The position numbers were made by a program, and so were the translations under genes. From the NCBI RefSeq assembly GCF_001518015.1, contig NZ_LPUY01000065.1, forward strand, positions 1 to 64,000: DNA of 64,000 nt, written 5' to 3'. This DNA is from Tritonibacter horizontis (GTDB taxonomy: Bacteria > Pseudomonadota > Alphaproteobacteria > Rhodobacterales > Rhodobacteraceae). Shown here piece after piece: positions 16,053 through 24,520 of this stretch. Positions within the stretch are counted from its first letter, which is position 1. The number at the start of each line of letters is the position of its first letter. The notes below the pieces were generated by a model that saw nothing but the letters and a program-made list of their open reading frames with translations, had not been told where the DNA came from and did not search any database.

Positions 16053-16889
16053 TCAGCTCAGCCATCTCTTGCGACGACGATAGGAGCGCACGTCGCGGAA
16101 GCTCTTGCGCCCTTCTTCCGACATGCCGAGGTAGAACTCCTTCACATCCGGGTTTTCCCGCAGCTCCGCGGCCGGTCCGTCCATCACAACGCGTCCGGAT
16201 TCCAGGATGTACCCAAAGTGGGCATAGCGCAGCGCCACATTTGTGTTCTGCTCCGCCAGCAGGAAGGTTACCCCTTCGTTTTCGTTGATCGACTTCACAA
16301 TCTGAAAGATCTGCTCGACCAGCTGCGGGGCCAGCCCCATCGAAGGCTCGTCCAGCAGGATCGTCTCAGGGCGGCTCATCAGGGCCCGCCCCATCGCGAC
16401 CATCTGCTGTTCGCCGCCCGAGGTATAGCCGGCCTGACTCTTGCGGCGTTCCTTGAGACGCGGGAAATAGGTATAGACCATTTCCAGGTCTTCTTGGATT
16501 TTTGCTTTGCTGTCGCCGCGGGTGTAGGCCCCGGTCAACAGGTTTTCCTCAACCGTCAGATGTTCAAAACAATGACGGCCCTCCATCACCTGGATCACGC
16601 CCTTGCGCACCAGATCCGCCGGGTCCTGCGCGTGAACCTCTGCGCCGCGATACCGCACGGACCCTTTGGTCACTTCGCCACGCTCCGAATGCAGCAAGCT
16701 TGAAATCGCCTTGAGTGTCGTGGTCTTGCCTGCGCCATTGCCGCCCAACAATGCGGTGATGCCGCCCTTTGGAACCTTGAGGCTGACGCCTTTCAGGACG
16801 AGGATCACGTGGTTGTAGATCACCTCGATATTATTGACTTCGAGCAGGGTCTCCACCTGCGAGTCTGTGGTTTTGGCCGCGTCCAGCAT
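16053..16889 (-). CDS. ABC transporter ATP-binding protein (LivF type)
   Basis: One of the two ATPases of a branched-chain-amino-acid-type importer. Walker A is GGNGAGKTT, the signature is TSGGEQQM (a variant with T instead of L), and Walker B is ETILLDEPSMGLAP. At 278 residues it is about 40 longer than classical LivF. The extra C-terminal tail (GMSEEGRKSFRDVRSYRRRKRWLS) is strongly basic and typical of a LivF subgroup found next to acyl-CoA ligases. The ribosome-binding site (GAAGGA) is rather far from the start. Confidence 0.92.
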   Translation of the reverse strand: MLDAAKTTDSQVETLLEVNNIEVIYNHVILVLKGVSLKVPKGGITALLGGNGAGKTTTLKAISSLLHSERGEVTKGSVRYRGAEVHAQDPADLVRKGVIQVMEGRHCFEHLTVEENLLTGAYTRGDSKAKIQEDLEMVYTYFPRLKERRKSQAGYTSGGEQQMVAMGRALMSRPETILLDEPSMGLAPQLVEQIFQIVKSINENEGVTFLLAEQNTNVALRYAHFGYILESGRVVMDGPAAELRENPDVKEFYLGMSEEGRKSFRDVRSYRRRKRWLS

Positions 16890-16932
16890 CTCGATCGCCT
16901 ATTCCTTCGCGCTTGTCCGGGTCGGACAGGGT

Positions 16933-16957
16933 GGGTGCGGCGCGGAATGCCGCACCC
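16933..16957 (-). terminator. Intercistronic hairpin between binding-protein and LivF genes
   Basis: GGGTGCGGC and GCCGCACCC form a perfect 9-bp stem with a 7-nt loop, without a T-tract. Such hairpins after periplasmic binding-protein genes commonly stabilise the upstream mRNA and lower downstream expression. Confidence 0.5.
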
Positions 16958-17011
16958 CTTGGGCTGAGTGGCCGCGCCGATGCCTCTGAGGCCGCGGCGC
17001 GGTGCGAACGC

Positions 17012-18295
17012 TTATTTGCAGCGCTCTTCGATATTGTTTTCCGCGGCATAGGCACTGGAATCTTCCGCCACCAGTGGACCAAGCACATCGGAATCCGTCG
17101 GGTTGAACCCGGAGATCATCGACCAGGTCTGCGTTTCCGCATCCCATTGGGTCATCCCGACAAGACCGGGCCCGCCATGGTTTTCACAGGAGACCGAGAA
17201 AGACGGGCCAAAGTTTGGCATGCCGAGTTCGGTCATCAGATCCTGGGTGATCTCAAGCGCTTCCATGCCATCGCGCATCATCGCCGGGGTGATATCAGCC
17301 ACGCCGTGGATCTCTTGTGCTTTCTTGGCAGCCTCGACCGCCAACATCGCCGCATAGAACCCACGGTTGTAGAGCACGTTGCCGATCTGGTCGCCGGCAC
17401 CCGCCGCGAGACCTTTTTCCACGACATGCGTTTGCACATCCGCGAACACCGGGAAGTCACGACCCACGTTGTGGAAAGTGATCGCCTTGTAGCCGTCGGC
17501 CTGATCACCCGCCGGCATCACGTCATGCTCGGCCCCGGACCACCAGACACCAATGAAGTTTTCCATCGGGTACCGGATGTTCGCCGCTTCCTGAATGGCA
17601 ACCTGGTTCATCACGCCCCAGCCCCACATCACGACATAGTCGGGACGGTCGCGACGGATTTGCAGCCACTGCGATTTCTGCTCCTGACCGGGGTGATCGA
17701 CCGGCAGCAGCTTCAGCTCGTAACCGTGCTTTGCCGACAGTTCTTCCAGGGTACGGATCGGTTCCTTGCCATAGGCAGAGTTGTGATAAACCAGAGAGAT
17801 CGTCTTGTCTTTCAGATCGCCCGCGTTTTCTTCCAGCAAGTAGTTGATCACGCCGGATGCGCCATCCCAGTAGTTCGCGGGATAGTTGAAGACATGCGAG
17901 AACACTTCGCCGTTTGCAGCCGAGGTCCGGCCATAGCCCATGGTGTGAAGCGGAATGCCGTCTGCGGTCACTTTTGGGATCAGCTGGTAGGTAATGCCCG
18001 TGGACAGCGGTTGGTAAACCAGCGCGCCTTCGCCCTTAGTGGCCTCATAGCATTCCACACCCTTTTCGGTGTTGTAGCCGGTCTCGCACTCAACAACGCG
18101 CGCCTTCACGCCGCCGATGCCGCCGTCACGCTCGTTCACGAGGGTGAAATAGTCATTATAGCCGTCAGAGAACGGAATACCGCCCGCCGCATAGGGGCCG
18201 GTGCGATAGCTCAGGTCCGGAAAGACCAGATCCGCCATTGCGGGACCGGCCACCATCAGGGCGCTCAGCGCCAGGGTCGTCATTTTCAGTGTCAT
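17012..18295 (-). CDS. ABC transporter substrate-binding protein (LivK-like, Peripla_BP_6)
   Basis: Secreted binding protein of the importer. The signal peptide is MTLKMTTLALSALMVAGPAMA. The mature protein is about 406 residues, longer than amino-acid-specific LivK, and starts with PDLSYRTGPYAAGGIPFSDGYNDYFTLVNE, typical of a subgroup linked to acyl-CoA ligases. Conserved cysteines are seen at ECETGYNTEKGVECYEA and near the C-terminus. A GGGAGG ribosome-binding site precedes the ATG. The ligand is unknown; the neighbouring ligases point to an organic acid rather than an amino acid (inference). Confidence 0.92.
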   Translation of the reverse strand: MTLKMTTLALSALMVAGPAMADLVFPDLSYRTGPYAAGGIPFSDGYNDYFTLVNERDGGIGGVKARVVECETGYNTEKGVECYEATKGEGALVYQPLSTGITYQLIPKVTADGIPLHTMGYGRTSAANGEVFSHVFNYPANYWDGASGVINYLLEENAGDLKDKTISLVYHNSAYGKEPIRTLEELSAKHGYELKLLPVDHPGQEQKSQWLQIRRDRPDYVVMWGWGVMNQVAIQEAANIRYPMENFIGVWWSGAEHDVMPAGDQADGYKAITFHNVGRDFPVFADVQTHVVEKGLAAGAGDQIGNVLYNRGFYAAMLAVEAAKKAQEIHGVADITPAMMRDGMEALEITQDLMTELGMPNFGPSFSVSCENHGGPGLVGMTQWDAETQTWSMISGFNPTDSDVLGPLVAEDSSAYAAENNIEERCK

Positions 18296-18393
18296 CGGGT
18301 TTCATCCTCCCTTGAATTCATTGTTCCGATGTTTCGATTATCGGGGCCGGTCTCCTCCTGCCGCCCCCGGCGATGTCATGTGGCCGCGCCGCG

Positions 18394-19470
18394 CTAGTGC
18401 GGGAAGGGCCACAGCCGCAGCTTTTCCTTGGTCACGCGCCAAAGCTGCGCCAATCCATGTGGTTCGAGGATCAGAAAGGTGACGATCAGCGCGCCGACAA
18501 TCACCAATTGGAAATGCGCCACGATGTCCGTGGGCCAGCCGAGCAGATCAACGCCAACCACCTTCAGCACCACTGGCAGCAAGACCAGAAAGGCCGCTCC
18601 GGCAAAGGAGCCAAAGATCGACCCCAGCCCGCCAATGATGACCATGAACAGCACCAGGAACGATTTGTTGATCCCGAAGGCCTCGCCGACCTCAACCGCG
18701 CCGAGGTAGACCGAAAAGAACAGCGCCCCCGAGATGCCAACAAAGAAACCGGAGACGGCAAAGGCCGTCATCTTGGCCCGCAGCGGGCTGACCCCGATGA
18801 TCTCTGCCGCAATATCCATGTCACGAATGGCCATCCAGGTCCGTCCCTGTGTCCCGCGGGTCAGATTGCGCGCCACGATGGCGCAGAAGGTCAGGAAGAT
18901 CAGGCAGAACATATAGGTCGCCCAGGCCGGCGCATTCGGCCCGGTGATGACGATGCCAAACACGTCCCGCTCTGGCGCGTTGATCTGACCGGAGGCGGAA
19001 TAATTGTAAAACCACGGCACCCGGTTGAAGAGCCAGACCAGAAAGAACTGCGCCGCCAGGGTGGCAACCGCCAGATAGAACCCCTTGATCCGCAAGCTCG
19101 GCAATCCGAACAGAACACAGACCAGCGCCGTCACCCCGCCCGCCAGCAGCACATGAATGAACATCGACACCTCGGGAAAAGATGTCATCAACTTGTAGCA
19201 GGCATAAGCTCCGACAGCCATGAAACCACCGGTCCCGAGAGAGACTTGCCCACAATACCCCACCAGTATGTTCAGCCCGATTGAGGCAATGGCGTAGATC
19301 AGGAACGGCAGCAGGATCGCGTTGACCCAATAGTCGTTAACGAAGAATGGAATGACACCATAGGCCACCGCCAGGACCGCAAAGTAGCGGTAGCGATCGA
19401 ACCGGATCGGAAAGGTCTGGCTGTCCTCGGCATAGGAGAGTTTGAAGTCTCCGGCTTCACGATAGAACAT
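18394..19470 (-). CDS. ABC transporter permease (LivM type)
   Basis: Inner-membrane permease of 358 residues with a 30-residue polar N-terminus followed by about nine to ten hydrophobic helices. Family motifs: NILVGYCGQVSLGTGGFMAVGAYA and ATP-ase docking loop AIRDMDIAAEIIGVSPLRAKMTAFA. A GGGGGGA ribosome-binding site is close to the ATG. It is separated from its partner LivH-type gene by the oppositely oriented SHOCT-like gene, so it probably has its own promoter in the 330-bp spacer. Confidence 0.93.
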   Translation of the reverse strand: MFYREAGDFKLSYAEDSQTFPIRFDRYRYFAVLAVAYGVIPFFVNDYWVNAILLPFLIYAIASIGLNILVGYCGQVSLGTGGFMAVGAYACYKLMTSFPEVSMFIHVLLAGGVTALVCVLFGLPSLRIKGFYLAVATLAAQFFLVWLFNRVPWFYNYSASGQINAPERDVFGIVITGPNAPAWATYMFCLIFLTFCAIVARNLTRGTQGRTWMAIRDMDIAAEIIGVSPLRAKMTAFAVSGFFVGISGALFFSVYLGAVEVGEAFGINKSFLVLFMVIIGGLGSIFGSFAGAAFLVLLPVVLKVVGVDLLGWPTDIVAHFQLVIVGALIVTFLILEPHGLAQLWRVTKEKLRLWPFPH

Positions 19471-19743
19471 GATGTCCCCCCAAATTGTCGTGGCGCTCAG
19501 TGGAGCACAACAGGATGAAAATTCGCCAAAAAAGCAGCGCTAGCACCCCGGCTGGGACTGCGAAACTCAGGCCGGATAGCGCCAGAAACCGCTCGGCGCA
19601 GACAGGCGGGACGCTCGCAAAACCGCCGACGGTCGACGTTTTGTCACGCCACCAGACGCGCTGCGCCAAAGGTCGGAAAAGCTCGCTGGACCGCTTCATC
19701 GCGCGCCTCGCGCGTTAACCATTTCGTCAGATTTCCGCGTTTT

Positions 19744-19779
19744 GCCACATTTTGCCCAAATCTGTTGGCCACATTTTGC
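19744..19779 (+). promoter_or_regulatory. Two 12-bp direct repeats in the spacer before the SHOCT-like gene
   Basis: GCCACATTTTGC occurs at 19744-19755 and again at 19768-19779, exactly 24 bp apart, ending 22 bp before the ATG of the small membrane-protein gene. The rest of the 19471-19801 spacer shows no gene. A partial CtrA-like TTAACCAT half-site occurs at 19715-19722. The repeats look like a tandem regulator site. Confidence 0.4.
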
Positions 19780-19801
19780 GTGGGAAACGTGAGTGGGTAA
19801 G

Positions 19802-20311
19802 ATGACTGCAATTCTGGATGAAATCCGGCGGCTGGATGCTGCCCGGAAACGAGGCGATATTTCCGCCAAGGAATATGCATCCGAAAGAGGCCGAATTCTG
19901 GCCTCTGTCGAGGATGCCGATATAGCGCCGACGATGGACGAGCCGCGGGTGCGCCCCTCAAGGCAGGCTGACACTGCGGCATCGGGTCGAACACAGTCCC
20001 CCCACCGCTCCGCCCGCACATCAGCGGGTCCGGCAGCAGAGCGCGCAGTTCCGCGCGAGGCAGAGCCCGCCCCACAGGCCGCGCGCACGGCTTCGCCGTG
20101 GCCACAGAGCGAGGCGATAGATTTTGGCGATCCGGACGCGTCCGATGACATCACGAATTTCTGGGGCCTGATATTCATTGGCTTTTGTGGCGCCGGCCTG
20201 ATGACATTTTTGGTCGGGCGGTTGATCGGCGATCTCACCATCGCGCTGACGCTTGCAATCACGGTCTTCGCCGCCATGGTCATTGCCGCGTTCCAGCGAA
20301 TGCAGACCTGA
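19802..20311 (+). CDS. SHOCT-like small membrane protein of unknown function
   Basis: This 169-residue protein has three parts: a charged N-terminal helix (about 3-38) with the L..L...G.IS..EY...R pattern of SHOCT domains; a roughly 70-residue low-complexity linker rich in Ala, Pro, Arg and Ser; and two C-terminal transmembrane helices (about 119-139 and 144-163). No catalytic motif is seen. A GTG three codons earlier is an alternative start. It sits on the opposite strand between the two permease genes of the importer, so its transcript faces the operon. SHOCT domains are often associated with oligomerisation or membrane stress. The role here is unknown. Confidence 0.75.
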   Translation: MTAILDEIRRLDAARKRGDISAKEYASERGRILASVEDADIAPTMDEPRVRPSRQADTAASGRTQSPHRSARTSAGPAAERAVPREAEPAPQAARTASPWPQSEAIDFGDPDASDDITNFWGLIFIGFCGAGLMTFLVGRLIGDLTIALTLAITVFAAMVIAAFQRMQT

Positions 20312-20347
20312 GGCCGCGTCACCGCAAACAGCAAGAGGGTATGCGGT

Positions 20348-21334
20348 TCAGACGCGCTCAATGATCTTTTCTCCAAACAGACCCTGCGGGCGAAACACCA
20401 GGAAGATCAGCGCCAGAACATAGGCAAACCAGTTTTCGGTTGCGCCGCCGACCATCGGACCAATGAGAAATTCGAACAGTTTTTCACCAACGCCGATGAT
20501 CAGCCCACCCACGATGGCGCCGGGGATCGAGGTAAACCCACCGAGCATCAATACCGGAAGCGCCTTGAGCGCGATCAGGGAGAGGGAGAATTGCACACCG
20601 GACTTGGTGCCCCACATGATCCCCGCGACAAGCGCCACGAACCCGGCGACAGACCAAACCAATACCCAGATGAAATTCAGCGAAATCCCAACCGAAAGCG
20701 CGGCCTGGTGGTCGTCTGCAACAGCCCGCATCGCACGGCCCTGTTTGGTGTACTGGCTGAACAGCACCAGCCCCGTCACCAGCAAGGCCGCAATGACTGT
20801 CGCAACGATATCGAGATTGTCGATAAAGAACCCGTAGCCGAAGATATTGAACGTCACCTCGTCGATCCAGAGGTTGATCCCCTGGGGCAGGCCGACATCC
20901 AACGTTTTGATGTCAGAACCCCACATCAGATCCGCCACCCCCTCAAGGAAGTAAGCCAGCCCGATCGTCGCCATGAACAGGATGATCGGCTCTTGCCCGA
21001 CCAGATGTTTCATCACCAACACCTGCACCAGCCAGGCCAGGACAACCATGACAGCCACGGTCAAGAGGATCGCGACCAGCGATGGCACCGTCCAGCCAAA
21101 GTGGGTCACATGGCTGCCGAAGACGGCGTTGATCATATGGGAGAACGGCACCTGTCCCTGCATGATGCCGACCAGGGTCATCGCCGCAAACAGCGCCATG
21201 ACCCCCTGCGCATAGTTGAAAATGCCCGAAGCCTTGTAGATCAGCACGAAGCCCAGCGCGACGAGCGCATAAAGCACCCCCGCCATGAGGCCATTCAGCG
21301 TCACCTCCATTGCAAAGATCAATTGATCAGGCAT
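20348..21334 (-). CDS. ABC transporter permease (LivH type)
   Basis: Partner inner-membrane permease of 328 residues, mostly hydrophobic. LivH motifs are clear: NGLMAGVLYALVALGFVLIYKASGIFNYAQG at the start, the AMRAVADDHQAALSVGI docking loop and GGFTSIPGAIVGGLIIGVGE near the C-terminus. A strong AGAGGGGGG ribosome-binding site precedes the ATG. It lies 41 bp downstream of the LivG-type gene and so is likely co-transcribed with it. Confidence 0.94.
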   Translation of the reverse strand: MPDQLIFAMEVTLNGLMAGVLYALVALGFVLIYKASGIFNYAQGVMALFAAMTLVGIMQGQVPFSHMINAVFGSHVTHFGWTVPSLVAILLTVAVMVVLAWLVQVLVMKHLVGQEPIILFMATIGLAYFLEGVADLMWGSDIKTLDVGLPQGINLWIDEVTFNIFGYGFFIDNLDIVATVIAALLVTGLVLFSQYTKQGRAMRAVADDHQAALSVGISLNFIWVLVWSVAGFVALVAGIMWGTKSGVQFSLSLIALKALPVLMLGGFTSIPGAIVGGLIIGVGEKLFEFLIGPMVGGATENWFAYVLALIFLVFRPQGLFGEKIIERV

Positions 21335-21375
21335 GGTGTGCCCCCCTCTTCCAGTCTGCTGCCGTGATCGCCCGT

Positions 21376-22194
21376 TCAGTCATGAGACACCCCCAGATAG
21401 GCGTCGATCACATCCTGATTGTTGCGCACCTCATCCGGGGTGCCGTCGCCGATCTTCTTGCCGTAGTCCATCACCACAACCCGGTCGCTCAGATCCATAA
21501 CCACGCCCATGTCGTGCTCGATCAGGGCAATGGTGGTGCCGAACTCATCATTCACGTCGAGAATGAAACGCGACATGTCTTCCTTTTCTTCGACGTTCAT
21601 CCCTGCCATCGGTTCGTCCAGCAGCAGAAGTTTTGGCTCTGCAGCCAACGCCCGGGCCAGTTCGACGCGTTTTTTCAGACCGTAGGGCAGGCGTGAAACA
21701 GGTGTCTTGCGGATGGCCTGGATCTCAAGAAAATCAATGATCTTCTCGACCACTTCCCGGTTCTCATTTTCTTCCCGTTCCGCCCGCCCCTTCCAGAAGG
21801 CCTGCTGAAACAGGTTGGTTGTCATGTAGTTCAGCCGCCCGGTCATCACGTTGTCCAGAACGCTCATGCCATCAAACAAGGCAATGTTCTGAAAGGTGCG
21901 CGCGATGCCCTGCCGGGCCACCTCATAGGGGCGCATCTGGGGGCGTTTTTTTCCGTGGAACAGAACCTCGCCCTCCTGCGGCACGTAAAAGCCGGAGATC
22001 ACGTTCAGCATCGAGGATTTGCCCGCCCCATTGGGGCCGATAATGGCGCGGATCTCGCCCTCGCGAATGTCAAAGGAAATGTCCTTGATCGCCACCACGC
22101 CGCCAAAGCGCAGGGTGATGTTTTTCATTTCCATGACCACGCCGCCAATGGTGCGTCCATCTTCGGTCACATAGCTGTCAGCTTGATCCAGCAT
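21376..22194 (-). CDS. ABC transporter ATP-binding protein (LivG type)
   Basis: Second ATPase of the importer (272 residues). Walker A is GPNGAGKSS, followed by a LivG-type insertion rich in Glu and Arg (KGRAEREENENREVVEK). The signature region is degenerate (SRLPYGLKKRVELARAL, as usual in LivG), and Walker B is LLLLDEPMAGM. The ATG at 22194 has AAGGAG at good spacing; a longer frame would add 28 residues with no family match. It ends 41 bp before the LivH-type gene and follows the long acyl-CoA ligase gene by 90 bp. Confidence 0.94.
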   Translation of the reverse strand: MLDQADSYVTEDGRTIGGVVMEMKNITLRFGGVVAIKDISFDIREGEIRAIIGPNGAGKSSMLNVISGFYVPQEGEVLFHGKKRPQMRPYEVARQGIARTFQNIALFDGMSVLDNVMTGRLNYMTTNLFQQAFWKGRAEREENENREVVEKIIDFLEIQAIRKTPVSRLPYGLKKRVELARALAAEPKLLLLDEPMAGMNVEEKEDMSRFILDVNDEFGTTIALIEHDMGVVMDLSDRVVVMDYGKKIGDGTPDEVRNNQDVIDAYLGVSHD

Positions 22195-22284
22195 GGGCTG
22201 CTCCTTCGATTTCTTGCTTGGCGGCATGGGACGGTGGGCGGGGCGAGGTGCAGCTTGCCTGCACGAGCGCCGGACCAAACGTCC

Positions 22285-24270
22285 TCATTCCGCAGCCACC
22301 GCGCGGGTGATGGCGGATTGAACCTTGGCATCGACAAGCGTCAGCGTTGCACTGATCGTCCCCTTGCGCCCGTCCTCATAGGTCACTTCGGTTCGGGTCG
22401 AGACTTCGTCAGAGCCGTCATAAAGGGCCGCAATGATGTCTGCGAATTTCTCATCCACGATCCGGCGCCGGACCTTGCCGGTTCGGGTGATCTCACCGTC
22501 ATCCGCGTCCAGTTCCTTGTGCAGCACCACAAAGCGATGGATCTGGCAGCCCGACAACATCTCATCCTGCGCCACCGAGGTATTCACCGCTTCGACATGT
22601 CCGCGGATCGTTTCCAGCACGCGCGGATGCCCGGCCAGTTCCTGATAAGAGCCATAGGCGATATTGTTGCGCTCGGCCCAGTTGCCCACCGCAGTCAGGT
22701 CGATGTTGATAAAGGCGACGCATCGGTCCCGACCGTTGCCGAACACCACCGCCTCCAGGATGTCAGGATAGAACTTCAGTTTATTCTCGACGTATTTCGG
22801 CGCAAACATCGCACCATCGGCCATCTTGCCGACATCCTTGGCCCGGTCGATGATCCGCAGATGACCGGAACTTTCCTCGATGAACCCGGCGTCGCCGGTG
22901 GCGACCCAGCCCTCGGCGTCCTTGGTCGAGGCAGTCGATTCTGCGTTCTTGTAATACTCCACAAAGGTGCCGGGCGACCGGTAGTGGATCTCACCGGTGT
23001 CGTCGATCCGGATCTCCACATCCGGGGCCGGCACGCCAACGGTATCAGCCCGCACTTCGCCATCCGGCTGCACGGTGATGAAAACCGTGGCTTCGGTCTG
23101 GCCATAGAGCTGCTTGAGATTGATCCCAAGGCTGCGATAGAAATCGAAAATCTCCGGCCCGATCGCCTCACCAGCGGTATAGCCGACACGAATGCGACCG
23201 TAGCCCAGCGTATCCTTCAGCGGACCGTAAAGAAGAACGTTGCCCAGCGCATATTTCAACCGGTCCAGCGTCGCGACAGGTTTGTTGTCAAGGATCCGTC
23301 CGCCGACCTTTTTTGCATGGGCCAGGAAGTAGTGGAACATCCGCTGCTTCAGCTTGCTCGCATCTTCCATGCGGATCATCACATTGGTCAGCTGACCCTC
23401 AAACACCCGAGGCGGTGCAAAGAAATAGGTCGGGCCGATCTCGCGCAGGTCGGTCATCATCGTGTCCGGGCTTTCCGGACAGTTGACGCAAAATCCGCAC
23501 CAATAGCTTTGACCGAGAGAGAAGATGAAATCACCGACCCAGGCCATCGGCAGATAGGACAGGACCTCTTCCCGCTCCGTCAGGTTGTCAAATTCGCTGG
23601 CGTTCTTGGCGCTTTCGATAACGTTGCGGTTGGACAGGACCACGCCTTTTGGGCGCCCTGTCGTTCCGGAGGTGTACAGCATCACGCAGATGCTGTCATA
23701 AGTCAGCTTCGCCCGCCGCGCCGCCAGCTCCGCACTCAGATCCGAGCGTCCCGCCCGCCCCTGCGCCTGCACGTCGGCGTATGAATTCAACAGGGTATGG
23801 TCATATTTCCGCAGGCCGCGCGGGTCGACGTAGATCACCCGTTTCAGGTTCTCCAGCTGGTCCCGGATGTCGACCACCTTGTCCACCTGTTCCTGATCGC
23901 CGGCGATCACATAGGCCGCGCCGCAGTGATCCAGCACATAGGCCATCTCTTCGGCGCCAGAATCCTGATAGATTGGCACTGGAATGGCGCCGACGCTCTG
24001 GGCGGCGACCATGGACCAATAAAGCGATGGGCGATTGCGTCCAATGATGGCGATGAAATCACCTTCGGACACACCCAGAGCCAAAAAACCAAGCGCCAGC
24101 GCGTCGATTTCCTCAGCCGTTTCCTGCCATGTCCAGCTTTGCCAAATGCCGAATTCTTTCTCCCGGTAAGCCGGGCGATCGGCAAAGACAGCGGCATTTC
24201 TCTCCAGCAGAGCCGGCACAGACAAAGGCTGCCCGGAGCCAGACGATGTCTGCGCAGCGGTATGAGACAC
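22285..24270 (-). CDS. Long-chain acyl-CoA synthetase-like AMP-dependent ligase
   Basis: Adenylate-forming ligase of 661 residues in the FAA1/long-chain family. Motifs: the phosphate loop YTSGTTGRPKGV, LPMAWVGDF, the YGQTEATVF adenine/acyl motif, the WVATGDAGFI hinge region and GEITRTGKVRRR with the catalytic-lysine area. It is distinct from the shorter PaaK-like ligase at the other end of the importer block. Translation starts at GTG with an excellent GGGAGGAG site. It is the first gene of the block, divergent from the histidine kinase. The substrate is unknown: fatty, branched or aryl-alkanoic acid are all possible. Confidence 0.9.
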   Translation of the reverse strand: MSHTAAQTSSGSGQPLSVPALLERNAAVFADRPAYREKEFGIWQSWTWQETAEEIDALALGFLALGVSEGDFIAIIGRNRPSLYWSMVAAQSVGAIPVPIYQDSGAEEMAYVLDHCGAAYVIAGDQEQVDKVVDIRDQLENLKRVIYVDPRGLRKYDHTLLNSYADVQAQGRAGRSDLSAELAARRAKLTYDSICVMLYTSGTTGRPKGVVLSNRNVIESAKNASEFDNLTEREEVLSYLPMAWVGDFIFSLGQSYWCGFCVNCPESPDTMMTDLREIGPTYFFAPPRVFEGQLTNVMIRMEDASKLKQRMFHYFLAHAKKVGGRILDNKPVATLDRLKYALGNVLLYGPLKDTLGYGRIRVGYTAGEAIGPEIFDFYRSLGINLKQLYGQTEATVFITVQPDGEVRADTVGVPAPDVEIRIDDTGEIHYRSPGTFVEYYKNAESTASTKDAEGWVATGDAGFIEESSGHLRIIDRAKDVGKMADGAMFAPKYVENKLKFYPDILEAVVFGNGRDRCVAFINIDLTAVGNWAERNNIAYGSYQELAGHPRVLETIRGHVEAVNTSVAQDEMLSGCQIHRFVVLHKELDADDGEITRTGKVRRRIVDEKFADIIAALYDGSDEVSTRTEVTYEDGRKGTISATLTLVDAKVQSAITRAVAAE

Positions 24271-24400
24271 GTATTTACTCCTCCCGTATCCGGTCCTCCC
24301 CGACCGGATTGGCCGTCCCTCGCACGGGTGTACGGGGCGATCCTTGTGTCCTCAGTAGGACAGGCCCCAAGTAACAAATCAAGTTTTACGCGATGATTTC

Positions 24401-24412
24401 TGAAACCTTTCA
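24401..24412. promoter_or_regulatory. Short palindrome in the ligase/kinase divergent promoter region
   Basis: TGAAACCTTTCA is a perfect 12-bp palindrome midway between the two divergent genes, 131 bp from the ligase start and 109 bp from the kinase start. It is a candidate regulator site, perhaps for the adjacent response regulator. Confidence 0.3.
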
Positions 24413-24520
24413 AATTGTAACAAGACCGATAAAACCGTCGGCACGCCAGACCCGCAGCCCTCGGGAGAAGCCGCTTTGCCTGCCTCGCGCAACCTGCTAG
24501 CCAAGGGGCGGGGAGCATGG

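Noticed and set aside
19711-19722. CtrA binding site (GTTAACCAT)
   Set aside because: Only one half-site is present; the second TTAA at the right spacing is missing and the neighbouring genes are not cell-cycle or flagellar genes.
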